A stretch of DNA of 21,955 nucleotides from Burkholderiales bacterium (lineage in GTDB: Bacteria; Pseudomonadota; Gammaproteobacteria; Burkholderiales; Usitatibacteraceae). The translations under genes and the position numbers were made by a program. Below the pieces are notes generated by a model that saw only the letters and a list, made by a program, of their open reading frames with translations, made no database searches and was not told the origin of the DNA. Below, one piece after another: positions 1 to 6,776 of the stretch; position 1 is the first letter of the stretch; each line of letters starts with the position of its first letter. Where the stretch lies: the NCBI GenBank assembly GCA_025350945.1, contig JANXWW010000146.1, positions 1 through 21,955 on the forward strand, written 5' to 3'.

Positions 1-74
1 GGGCGATCAAGTCGAACTGGCATATTCAAAACTCCCGAAGAAAATTATTTTTAATTGCATCGCTTGAGCGCGCA

Positions 75-1031
75 TCAAGCGTGTGGTGACGAAATTGGCC
101 CTTCCGCACCATGCACTGCATTTGAATACATGAACTGCACCGGAACGCGCTTGCTACTCGTTGACGCTTTTACTTCTTTGAATACCTGATTCAAATTGGT
201 CTCTGCAAAAATCGGCTGATCACTTACCTCGCGCCCGCTGCGTGATGTCCAGCCCAGAAAATCATTACTGTTGTTTTGAATCGCATCGTTGACATCGGCA
301 TCAGTGCGGAATTCATTGATCTCGTGATACAGCGTACCGACCACATTCTTCCAAGGTTTATTAAATACCGCAATACCGTTTTCGCGGCCTTTGTCACGTC
401 CACTCGCTTGAATTTCGGAATACACATTTGCCGAGAAATAAAGCGTAATATTTGTCGCCGCCGCGCTTGATGTTGAGCGAGCCATGATATCCACCGAGGC
501 CATTGGTGGAGGTAGAATCATCGAGCTTTAGAATCGTTCCCGACGGCAACACCAGATTAAAAATCGCGCTATCGAGATCCGTTTTTTTAATGAGCCCATC
601 GTCGAATAAGCTCGTGACCACGGCCTGCACGCCCGGCTCGTCCAACATGTTGGCTTCGCTTCGTCGAAAATAAATGATTCGCGCGTATCGCAGGTGAGGG
701 CAGCGTCATGAAAATATTGCACCATCACGTTATTAAGCCTGCGATCCTGCATCGCCAGTTTGATCGCGGCATCAATTGAGGTGATATCGCTTGCCTTCCA
801 CGACGCCTCTCCGCCCAGATACACATTCTGAAATTCCATCTGCGCAACAATTTTTCCGCCATGAAAAATCAGATCTTCCAGCGGTGCAGGGCTAATGCCG
901 GGTGCCAAGGCTTTGGGCATGGCCCAGGCCGTAGGCAGGGCGCTTTTGGCGTAATACTTTTTTTCGACAACTGAATCTGCGCGCGCCTGAACGCGCATCA
1001 TTTGTGTAGCGGAATAAGCTGGTTTTGGCAT
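75..1031 (-). pseudogene. Hypothetical protein gene broken by two frameshifts
   Basis: I do not recognise this family. Three overlapping minus-strand frames join into one coherent protein of about 315 residues. Frame one runs from ATG 1031 to about 655, frame two from about 655 to 440, and frame three from about 440 to the TGA at 75-77. The start at 1031 is supported by a GGAG Shine-Dalgarno about 9 nt upstream and by the residues that follow (MPKPAYSATQ). The first break is a 5-bp tandem duplication at 653-662; deleting one copy restores DEANMLDEPG across the junction. The second is a single extra base near 436-445. The C-terminal part contains LYHEINEF, an HExxE-like string, but no peptidase assignment is justified. 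A 7-bp hairpin (61-81) overlaps the stop. Erosion in the organism is more likely than read error for the 5-bp duplication; the 1-bp shift could be either. Confidence 0.6.
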
Positions 1032-1249
1032 GATCGTGAGCTCCAGGAATAGCGCGCCTAGCCAGCACTGAAACGCAGCACGCAAGGGTTTTGGACACTT
1101 CATTCAACCGAAGACAAACTCGCGTTATAAACAACCAAACAACGTCGCCGCCGCGAGAATTCAATTAAAAAGCTTAGGTCTTATTTGGTAAAACGAAATC
1201 GCTGCGCAAACCCCGACATCCATTTCTATTTTATTTATTCCTAGCACCC

Positions 1250-1426
1250 CTAGTACTGCGACCTTAAAGCATCGGAACATGAAAGCGCGTCTTTGCCTAC
1301 AGGGCGGCGTTACAAATCCTCGCCATGGTAAGGCCACGGCTTCGGCGATTTGTACAAATAAGGCCTTGCCCCGCAGATAAATCCATCGCTTTCATTTTTC
1401 CCGATACTTCCGGATCGCAGTACTAG
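1250..1426. mobile_element. MITE-like element with long terminal inverted repeats, flanked by TA
   Basis: The ends are perfect 12-bp inverted repeats: CTAGTACTGCGA at 1250-1261 and its complement at 1415-1426. With mismatches the similarity continues inward. The outer 26 positions match at 21, ATGAAAGCG (1279-1287) faces CGCTTTCAT (1387-1395), and 1292-1305 resembles the complement of 1368-1381. A further pair, TACAAATC (1311-1318) and GATTTGTA (1347-1354), closes the middle. TA lies at both tips (1251-1252 and 1424-1425), as expected for a TA target duplication of the IS630/Tc1-mariner type. There is no room for a transposase gene. The right tip falls on the stop codon of the neighbouring minus-strand gene, and removing the element would leave a TAG there, so the insertion did not change that protein. 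It could instead be a folded intergenic repeat without mobility. Confidence 0.55.
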
Positions 1427-1908
1427 CTCGCGTTAATTTCAAGAGCTGACGAAAGCAGCGCCCCAAGCGTACGCTCCAGTACCACTGCGGTAACGACAGG
1501 CAGAGCAAAGATTTCACTCTTGAAGCCAACCCGTCTGCCGGGCCGTTTATCGAAATGCGAGGCGAGCTCTATTTTCTGCTCGGCGGCCATTGCTTTTATG
1601 ACGCAGGCACACTCGTGTTGCTGATGGGTGCCATGCTCGGCACCCGCCACAGGAATAAACGTGAGCGTGTAGATCACATTGCCGGATTCATCTTTGGTGA
1701 CTTCTGTTCTGGCAGGAAAGCCATGCGCCCGAGCATCTTTGGCAAACTCCTCAAATATGGGGCCAGAGATAAATTCAATATGCTGCTTGAACGCTGCAAC
1801 AAACTCATTGGCGGCCGCTTTTTCTGCCGCCGCTTTGGCGGCCGATTCTAGTTCCATCTGCAGCTTTGCTTTTGTATGCGCTTCGTAAACTTTGTTGAAG
1901 ATTGACAT
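1423..1908 (-). CDS. Hypothetical protein, 161 aa
   Basis: No family is recognised. The protein has 161 residues with no signal peptide or membrane segment. Residues 12-40 are rich in Ala, Lys and Glu, compatible with an amphipathic helix or coiled coil. The middle (about 65-90) looks like short beta strands, and a cluster HGTHQQHECAC near residue 95 is rich in His and Cys. The start ATG at 1908 is supported by an AAGGGG Shine-Dalgarno four bases upstream. The stop TAG sits in the right terminal repeat of the MITE-like element. It is flanked by a frameshifted gene and a receptor remnant, so it lies in eroding DNA, but its own frame is intact. Codon use looks like that of its neighbours. Confidence 0.6.
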   Translation of the reverse strand: MSIFNKVYEAHTKAKLQMELESAAKAAAEKAAANEFVAAFKQHIEFISGPIFEEFAKDARAHGFPARTEVTKDESGNVIYTLTFIPVAGAEHGTHQQHECACVIKAMAAEQKIELASHFDKRPGRRVGFKSEIFALPVVTAVVLERTLGALLSSALEINAS

Positions 1909-2235
1909 GCAGCCCCTTGATTTGATGTTCTGATGTTTAACGTGCTGCGTAATTTATCTTATGGCCACTATCCCCATGCCTCGCGAATGTTTGATGGCTG
2001 TGATGCTCGATTTTATAGCAGCGCAGATGTCGTCATGGCAACATTATCGTTACGTATTAGTCTCATGACAGTCCCTCACAAAGTTGTTATAAATCGTGAC
2101 AATCACGCCTCTTTTAAATCATGTCCCGACATTCTTTATTTTTATCAGTGCAATCTGGCTTGATGGTTTTTTCCAACCGCAGAAACTGGTGGCGGCTGCG
2201 GCGGGTCAGCGGCTAGCGGATGTCGCATTTCATCA
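1909..2235. other. Intergenic stretch without a convincing gene
   Basis: I see no supported gene here. The one plus-strand frame in the region (1933-2163) has no recognisable protein content and no convincing ribosome site. The stretch is A+T-rich between about 2040 and 2160. It contains ATGTCCCGACAT at 2121-2132, which differs by one base from the 10-bp core of the three operator palindromes found further right and may be a relict or a chance match. The frame leading into the receptor remnant is open from 2164, but receptor-like residues are visible only from about 2236. Confidence 0.5.
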
Positions 2236-2433
2236 TTCACGACATTTGATTTATTTGCCAAATACACGGGTGTAAAAAAATGGGAGTTCACCGCGTCTTT
2301 GCGCAACTTGTTCAATCGCCTGCCACCGTTTAACCCCTACACCTACGGCGGCGTAAATTACAATCCGGCTCTGCATCAGGACGGCGCAGTCGGAACGTAT
2401 TTCACGATGGCGGCGAAGTTTACGTTTAAGTAA
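2236..2433 (+). pseudogene. C-terminal remnant of a TonB-dependent receptor
   Basis: A plus-strand frame ending in TAA at 2431-2433 encodes the last beta strands of a TonB-dependent outer-membrane receptor. Recognisable pieces are FDLFAKYTG, then WEFTASLRNLFNRLPP, then NYNPALHQDGAVGTYF, and a terminal strand ending in KFTFK with the usual C-terminal aromatic pattern. Such barrels normally have 700-1000 residues; only about 66 remain. The plug, TonB box and signal peptide are missing, and upstream the frame meets a stop at 2161-2163. The terminal segment is of a different subtype from the intact receptor at 14050-16560, which ends LTVSYDFK, so this is not a recent copy of it. It lies just left of the GntR operon and before one copy of a 35-nt repeat (2495-2529). 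Confidence 0.8.
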
Positions 2434-2494
2434 AGCAGCTATATAAAAAAGTAAAAACTCTAATATTAGCAGGTGTTTCAAGGCATTATTGGCC

Positions 2495-2529
2495 CGAAAT
2501 GCCCGCCAGTGCTAGGGTTATTCTTTTAG
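2495..2529 (+). repeat. 35-nt imperfect direct repeat, left copy
   Basis: This segment matches 13874-13908 at 27 of 35 positions in the same orientation, with the core GCCCGCCAG-GCTAG-GTT and a shared TTTTAG end. It lies 62 nt after the stop of the receptor remnant and immediately downstream of the stop of the minus-strand beta-rich hypothetical gene. The two copies bracket the regulator, both operons and the VOC/DUF1838 pair. It contains no clear hairpin with a U-run, so I do not call it a terminator. Confidence 0.45.
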
Positions 2530-2530
2530 A

Positions 2531-3067
2531 TCAATCAGGAATCGCCTCACCCGCAAACGTATCACCCACGATCCCGCGCCAGCTATGCGATGCACGTTCT
2601 TCGTCAATCAGTGTGCGTGATACCAGCCGGCCGGCGCGATACCAGTGCCACACGCGATGACGATATTTGCCGCAGTCAGAGAGTTGGATCATTTCGTATA
2701 GATATAAATCTGCGTCGCCCTTGCGTACCCAGTTCAACATCATTGAGCGATTGAAATCATCAAGGCGAACTTCTGCCGCCCAGCCTTTAATCAGCTCGTT
2801 ATCGAACACCAATCGGCCATCTTTAAAGTCCGCCGGAAAATCACGCACTTCTTTTTTGCCGTCGGCCCAACTGTAGTAATTGGTCTGGTGATAGGGCAGC
2901 GGACCGTCATCGGGAAAGCGGCACACGAGGCGCGAACGATGCTCATCCACCATCTTGCAATCAGGGTCAAAGTGCCGATACCAGCCGTCCCACACACCTT
3001 CGTGTTTCGCCAAATACGGCATTTCTTTTTTCAGCGCGCTGCTAGGGATATTCACGATTTCAACCAT
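2531..3067 (-). CDS. Conserved hypothetical protein, possibly lipocalin-like beta barrel
   Basis: The protein has 178 residues from ATG 3067, rich in Trp, Tyr and Asp with alternating short strands (for example YLAKHEGVWDGWYRHFDPD near the N terminus, then YHQTNYYSWADGKKEV). The pattern resembles small lipocalin-like or DUF3598-like beta barrels that bind hydrophobic ligands; this is a resemblance from memory, not a confirmed match. There is no signal peptide. I chose ATG 3067 over the upstream ATG 3112 because the preceding gene ends with TGA at 3071-3069, one base before it, and GGAAGGA lies just upstream. It is the last gene of the gntR operon, which suggests a role tied to the regulated pathway, such as binding or isomerising the substrate. 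Confidence 0.75.
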   Translation of the reverse strand: MVEIVNIPSSALKKEMPYLAKHEGVWDGWYRHFDPDCKMVDEHRSRLVCRFPDDGPLPYHQTNYYSWADGKKEVRDFPADFKDGRLVFDNELIKGWAAEVRLDDFNRSMMLNWVRKGDADLYLYEMIQLSDCGKYRHRVWHWYRAGRLVSRTLIDEERASHSWRGIVGDTFAGEAIPD

Positions 3068-3068
3068 G

Positions 3069-3443
3069 TCAAATCCTTCCAAGTTCATCCGCAATTGCTG
3101 CGATGTCAACATTATTTTCTGGTGTATTCAATGCTTCCAATTCCTGTTGCACAATGCGCAGCACGCGCGCGATGTACATGCGTGACCATTCGGCGCGCTC
3201 GGTGGCAGCAGCAGGATCGGGCGCATAAGCATCAATATCGGCGCGGCTGAAATCGGCGTTTCCTTTTTCCAGCAAACGTTCAATCGTATCCAATCGCTCA
3301 CGCAATACGGCAACTTCCTGCGCGACTGCCATCGTCACGGCCAATACGCGTTCCACAGCAGGATCATCAAAAAAATACGGGCGCTTGCCGAGAGGCTTGG
3401 CACCTGTCAACGCAATCCAGTCGAGTGGTTTTTTCTCCATCAT
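3069..3443 (-). CDS. Small helical hypothetical protein in the gntR operon
   Basis: The protein has 124 residues and is not a family I recognise. The first 30 residues are mixed. The segment about 33-60, containing LRERLDTIERLLEKG, is a good amphipathic helix or coiled-coil candidate. The next part (DFSRADIDAY) is acidic, and the C terminus is again helical. There is no signal peptide or membrane segment. Its ATG (3443-3441) overlaps the methyltransferase stop (3442-3440) as ATGA, and its own stop is one base from the next start, so all three genes are translationally coupled. A second in-frame ATG follows immediately (3440-3438). A small helical protein wedged between an enzyme and a binding-type protein could be an accessory subunit; that is inference only. 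Confidence 0.7.
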   Translation of the reverse strand: MMEKKPLDWIALTGAKPLGKRPYFFDDPAVERVLAVTMAVAQEVAVLRERLDTIERLLEKGNADFSRADIDAYAPDPAAATERAEWSRMYIARVLRIVQQELEALNTPENNVDIAAIADELGRI

Positions 3444-4624
3444 TTATGAACACCAAAAAGATGCCACGCGGCTTTGCGGCCAAAATCTTCCACATCTGAT
3501 TTTGGCTTGCCGAAAATGGTTTCATCCAGAATACCTTCGGCTTTATCCTGAAACATTTTGTCGCGCTGAAAACCAGCGTCTGCCATCAATTGCTCAATAT
3601 CCATTTCATGCATGCGCGTCCAGAAAGGTTCGTTGTTATAAAGCGCGTCCCAGTCACGCATGAATTGTTCAAACAGCGGCAGGCCTGCGTATTGCGGCTG
3701 TTCCAGATGAAAACTCAAGCCGCCCGGTTTTAGTAATCGATGCGTTTCAGCCATGATGCGGCGGATCGCCAGATTCGATGTTTCATGCAGAAAAATCGTT
3801 GTCAGTACCACATCAAAATCTGCATCAGGTAAGGGCACATTTTCCGCATTGGCTTGCATGAAGGTGATGTTATTTACGCCCAGCGATTTCGCGCGTGCAT
3901 GTGCGAAACGCAGCATTGGTGCGGCGACGTCAACAGAAATAATTTCAGAATCCGGAAACGCCTGCGCAATCGCGGTCACGGTGTGCCCCGCCCCGGTGCC
4001 CATGTCCAGAATACGTTTTGGATTGAAATCTGGATAGCGCGATCTCATCCATTGCGCAACGGCCAATCCCGCGCCGTCGTTAAAGCAACCCAGCCCACCG
4101 CCGGTGGTGGCGAATACGCCAATGTCGTAATTCGCCGCCGCGCTCACATCATCTGCAGCCAGCTCAGTCGTGTAGCCGCCGGGCATGCAATGAAAATCAA
4201 CTTTACGAATATAGGCAGGAATCGCCACATCAGGATTCAGTTTTAGCTGCGGCGATTGATGGTTTAGCGCAGCCGCTTTGGCGTTCAGTTTGTCGAGTTG
4301 CCTCAACACGACTTCGCGACCATTTTGCTGGCGCAGTTCCATCGATGAGCGGCGCAACGCACTCCAGGTTTGAAAATAGCTGTCGCGCAGCATGGCTTTG
4401 CGCACTTCATGACGATCAACGGGCGCGCGGCCATGCTCCGCTTCGAAGGCGGGCTTCACACGGGTTTCGTAGGCGCGTGCATTGCCGGGCACCACCTGCG
4501 CGGCGAGATGGGTATTAAGTTGCGCCAAAAAATTAAAGCGGGCGCGCTCATCGTGGGTGAAATCCGGCGATACGCCGTGTTTGCCGACAAGAGAATAGGG
4601 CGGGGGTGTTGGCCAGGCGCTCAT
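3440..4624 (-). CDS. Class I SAM-dependent methyltransferase with long N-terminal extension
   Basis: The protein has 394 residues. The C-terminal half is a class I methyltransferase: motif I ILDMGTGAGH at 205-214, the acidic end of strand beta-2 at ISVDVA (229-234), then QANAENVPLPD (257-267) and FDVVLTTIFLHE, and post-motif LLKPGG (297-302). These are the usual S-adenosylmethionine contacts. The first about 200 residues are unlike a standard methyltransferase; they are partly helical and carry a glycine-rich TTGGGLGC just before the fold, so they may bind the substrate or form a dimer interface. AAGGA precedes the ATG. It lies 21 bp downstream of gntR and overlaps the next gene. The substrate is unknown; O-methylation or demethylation chemistry linked to the divergent catabolic operon is plausible but not shown. 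Confidence 0.85.
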   Translation of the reverse strand: MSAWPTPPPYSLVGKHGVSPDFTHDERARFNFLAQLNTHLAAQVVPGNARAYETRVKPAFEAEHGRAPVDRHEVRKAMLRDSYFQTWSALRRSSMELRQQNGREVVLRQLDKLNAKAAALNHQSPQLKLNPDVAIPAYIRKVDFHCMPGGYTTELAADDVSAAANYDIGVFATTGGGLGCFNDGAGLAVAQWMRSRYPDFNPKRILDMGTGAGHTVTAIAQAFPDSEIISVDVAAPMLRFAHARAKSLGVNNITFMQANAENVPLPDADFDVVLTTIFLHETSNLAIRRIMAETHRLLKPGGLSFHLEQPQYAGLPLFEQFMRDWDALYNNEPFWTRMHEMDIEQLMADAGFQRDKMFQDKAEGILDETIFGKPKSDVEDFGRKAAWHLFGVHK

Positions 4625-4645
4625 TATTGTTCCTTCAAAAAAAAT

Positions 4646-5374
4646 TTATCGCGATTGCTTGAGCGACATCGAATAAACAAATTCAGGGCCTGGATGCTGA
4701 TTGACCGCGACCAGAATCAATTTCCCATCGGTATCAAAATAGCGTCGCACGATGCGTAAACACACCGTTCGTTTGGGCAGGCCAAGATCGGCGGCATCGT
4801 CGGCAGAAACCATATCTGCGTTCATGCTTTGTTCGACCGCGCCGATATGGCCGATGTCAAGTTCGTCAATCAACGCGTATACCGCACCACGCACTTCCAG
4901 CAAGCGCTTCGTGAGTGGATCACGACCCGCCACGCGATAAATATCGGACACACAAAACGGTGCCTCACCCTTGCTCGCGCTGCGCAAACCATGCAGATGA
5001 ATACAAGGCGTGCCGACCTTGCAATCGAGCAGCGCGGCCACAGACTCATCGGCGTCGACCTTGTGCGTTTCAACAATTTTTAGCCGCGTATTGGCACCAT
5101 ATTGCAACAGGTCCGCGACGGTGCTGATACTGTGATTAAAGCGCTGGCGCGAATTGGCAATCACCAATGTGCCGGAGCCCTGACGACGCTGGACCATGCG
5201 ATCATTGATGAGTATGCGCAACGCTTCGCGCGCGGTGTGGCGCGAGATGGCGTGGGATTCACAAAGCTGAAGCTCAGTCGGAAGAAGCGATCCTATTTCA
5301 TATCGCCCGTGTTCAATTTCTTTTCTGAGTTCGTCAGCGATTTGGTGATAGCGAGGTTTGGGAAGTGAAGACAT
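4646..5374 (-). CDS. GntR family, HutC-subfamily transcriptional regulator
   Basis: The protein has 242 residues from ATG 5374. Residues 7-75 form the GntR winged helix (RYHQIADELRKEI, IGSLLPTELQLCE, SRHTAREALRILI, RRQGSGT). Residues about 90-236 form a UTRA-type effector domain, the HutC arrangement, which binds a small ligand and relieves repression. The frame extends upstream to 5608, but those residues are Cys/Ser/Arg-rich, unlike any GntR protein, and would overlap the divergent gene, so I reject them. No strong Shine-Dalgarno is visible before ATG 5374. The start is 38 bp from the palindrome at 5412-5429, so it is probably autoregulated together with the divergent prpD operon. The matching palindromes at 12890 and 13984 suggest it also controls those promoters. 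The effector is probably the substrate or an intermediate. Confidence 0.9.
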   Translation of the reverse strand: MSSLPKPRYHQIADELRKEIEHGRYEIGSLLPTELQLCESHAISRHTAREALRILINDRMVQRRQGSGTLVIANSRQRFNHSISTVADLLQYGANTRLKIVETHKVDADESVAALLDCKVGTPCIHLHGLRSASKGEAPFCVSDIYRVAGRDPLTKRLLEVRGAVYALIDELDIGHIGAVEQSMNADMVSADDAADLGLPKRTVCLRIVRRYFDTDGKLILVAVNQHPGPEFVYSMSLKQSR

Positions 5375-5401
5375 GGTGGATAGATTCGGGTTCAATCTGG
5401 C

Positions 5402-5407
5402 TATAAT
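5402..5407 (+). promoter_or_regulatory. Probable -10 element of the prpD operon
   Basis: A perfect TATAAT lies 4 bp upstream of the operator palindrome. No good -35 is visible at 16-18 bp. Transcription would start near 5414-5415, inside the operator and at the first ATG of the first prpD frame, so either the message is leaderless or the real start is the ATG at 5439. Confidence 0.55.
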
Positions 5408-5411
5408 ATAA

Positions 5412-5429
5412 AATATGTCCGGACAAATT
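5412..5429. promoter_or_regulatory. Putative GntR operator 1 (gntR/prpD divergent region)
   Basis: AATATGTCCGGACAAATT is an 18-bp palindrome with one mismatched pair. Its 10-bp core TGTCCGGACA is identical to the core at 13987-13996 and differs by one base from 12894-12903. It lies between divergent gntR and prpD genes and immediately follows a TATAAT box, where a bound repressor would block initiation. Confidence 0.8.
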
Positions 5430-6776
5430 ACCACTAATATGCCTGTTCTGCAAACACTCGTGCAGCGCCTGAGCGCGCCGGTGGATCGGCTTGGTATTGA
5501 TCGTGCGCAACTGCATGTGCTGGATTGGCTTTGCTGCGCCGTCAAAGGTGCGCGCGAGCCAAGTGCCACTGGTTTTTTGTCTGACATTAACGACTCATTA
5601 TCGGCCAAATGTCGGCGAGTTTCTCGTCAGGGTATTTCACCGCGCACTGGCTGGTGGGATGCGCTTCTGGCCAACGCTGCCTGTGGAAATATCATGGAAA
5701 TGGACGATCTTGATCGGGCCTCCATTCTCCATCCCGGCCCGGTGATTGTGCCTGCTGCCATCGCCATCGCTGAACATGTTGGTGCGTCAGGCGAGCAGTT
5801 GCTTGCCGCCATTGTGCGCGGCTATGAGGCAACGATTCGTATCGGTCGCGCATTGGGCATCAGGCATTACACGTTTTTTCACAATACCTCGACCTGCGGC
5901 GCGTTTGGTGCGGCGGCGGCGGTGGCGGATTTGCTGCAGTTAACGGATGAACAAACAATTTGGGCGCTCGCCAATGCGGGCAGCCGCACCGGCGGGCTGT
6001 GGCAAATGCGCCATGAAGCTTGCGAGACGAAATCGCTGCATAACGTGCAGGCCGCGCAGTGTGGCGTGCAGGCGGCCATGCTCGCCGCGCAAGGTGTACG
6101 CGGGCCCGCGACTTTGCTGGAAGGTGCACAGGGCTTGTTTGCGGCGATGTCGCCTGGTGCTAAGGCGAACGATGTCGTGGAAGATCTTGATCGGGACTGG
6201 CTGATTCATGAAGTCAGCTTTAAGCCTTGGCCCGCTTGTAGGCACGCGCATCCAACGATTGATGCGGCGCTGGCGCTGCGGACAAAAATAAAAGATTGGC
6301 GGCAGATAGAATCCATCGTCATCAGCACTTATAAAAGTGCGATTGATTTTTGCGACAAGCCTAATCCCGAAAATACAGCGCAAGCAAAATTTAGTCTGCA
6401 ACATTGTGCGGCGGTGGCGCTGATTAACGGTGCGCCACAGTTTGAGCACTTTGATGTCGCAGAACTTGTGCGCGCGGATTTGGCGGCATTGCAGCAGCAA
6501 ATAAAAATTTCAGAATCAAGTGCGCTCACTGCAGCTTTTCCCAGGCATTACGGCGCGCATATGCGATTGAACATGGTGGATGGAACGGTATTGGAGCATC
6601 TGCAAAGTGACGCGAAAGGCGATCCGGAATTGCCAATGTCGCAACACGATATCGAGGTTAAAGCGAATATCTTGTTGCAGGCTGCAGGCTCGCACAGCAA
6701 TGGTCAGCTCATCGCTGCCACGCTAAAACTTTATGATGCAGAATCGCTCCACGCGTGGACTGAATTGTGGCCATGA
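5415..6776 (+). CDS. MmgE/PrpD family protein 1 (catalytic-type residues present)
   Basis: The protein has 453 residues from ATG 5415, or 445 from ATG 5439. The MmgE/PrpD superfamily includes 2-methylcitrate dehydratase, cis-aconitate decarboxylase and iminodisuccinate epimerase, which act on small polycarboxylates. Family landmarks are visible: MEMDDLDRASILHPG (94-108), FFHNTSTCGAFGAA (154-167) with the conserved His156, ETKSLHNVQAAQCG (204-217) with Lys206 and His209, and KPWPACRHAH (270-279). These match the positions of catalytic His and Lys residues in cis-aconitate decarboxylase-type enzymes, so this copy is probably active. It is the first gene of a five-gene operon and its TGA overlaps the next ATG. 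No clear Shine-Dalgarno precedes either start; ATG 5415 lies inside the operator at the expected transcription start. The reaction cannot be named from the sequence. Confidence 0.85.
   Translation: MSGQITTNMPVLQTLVQRLSAPVDRLGIDRAQLHVLDWLCCAVKGAREPSATGFLSDINDSLSAKCRRVSRQGISPRTGWWDALLANAACGNIMEMDDLDRASILHPGPVIVPAAIAIAEHVGASGEQLLAAIVRGYEATIRIGRALGIRHYTFFHNTSTCGAFGAAAAVADLLQLTDEQTIWALANAGSRTGGLWQMRHEACETKSLHNVQAAQCGVQAAMLAAQGVRGPATLLEGAQGLFAAMSPGAKANDVVEDLDRDWLIHEVSFKPWPACRHAHPTIDAALALRTKIKDWRQIESIVISTYKSAIDFCDKPNPENTAQAKFSLQHCAAVALINGAPQFEHFDVAELVRADLAALQQQIKISESSALTAAFPRHYGAHMRLNMVDGTVLEHLQSDAKGDPELPMSQHDIEVKANILLQAAGSHSNGQLIAATLKLYDAESLHAWTELWP

Noticed and set aside
1348..1359. ATTTGTACAAAT as a fourth GntR operator
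   Set aside because: It has the half-sites but lacks the 4-bp CCGG centre, so spacing differs, and it is part of the folded repeat element at 1250-1426.
1933..2163. Small plus-strand ORF of 76 codons
   Set aside because: No ribosome site, no recognisable composition, and it lies in A+T-rich eroded DNA.
2888..3250. Plus-strand ORF opposite the gntR-operon hypothetical genes
   Set aside because: It is antisense to two coupled genes with good start sites and has shadow-like composition rich in Arg, His and Cys.
5375..5608. N-terminal extension of the GntR regulator to 5608
   Set aside because: The added residues are unlike any GntR protein, antisense to the prpD start, and overlap the operator; the winged helix begins right after ATG 5374.
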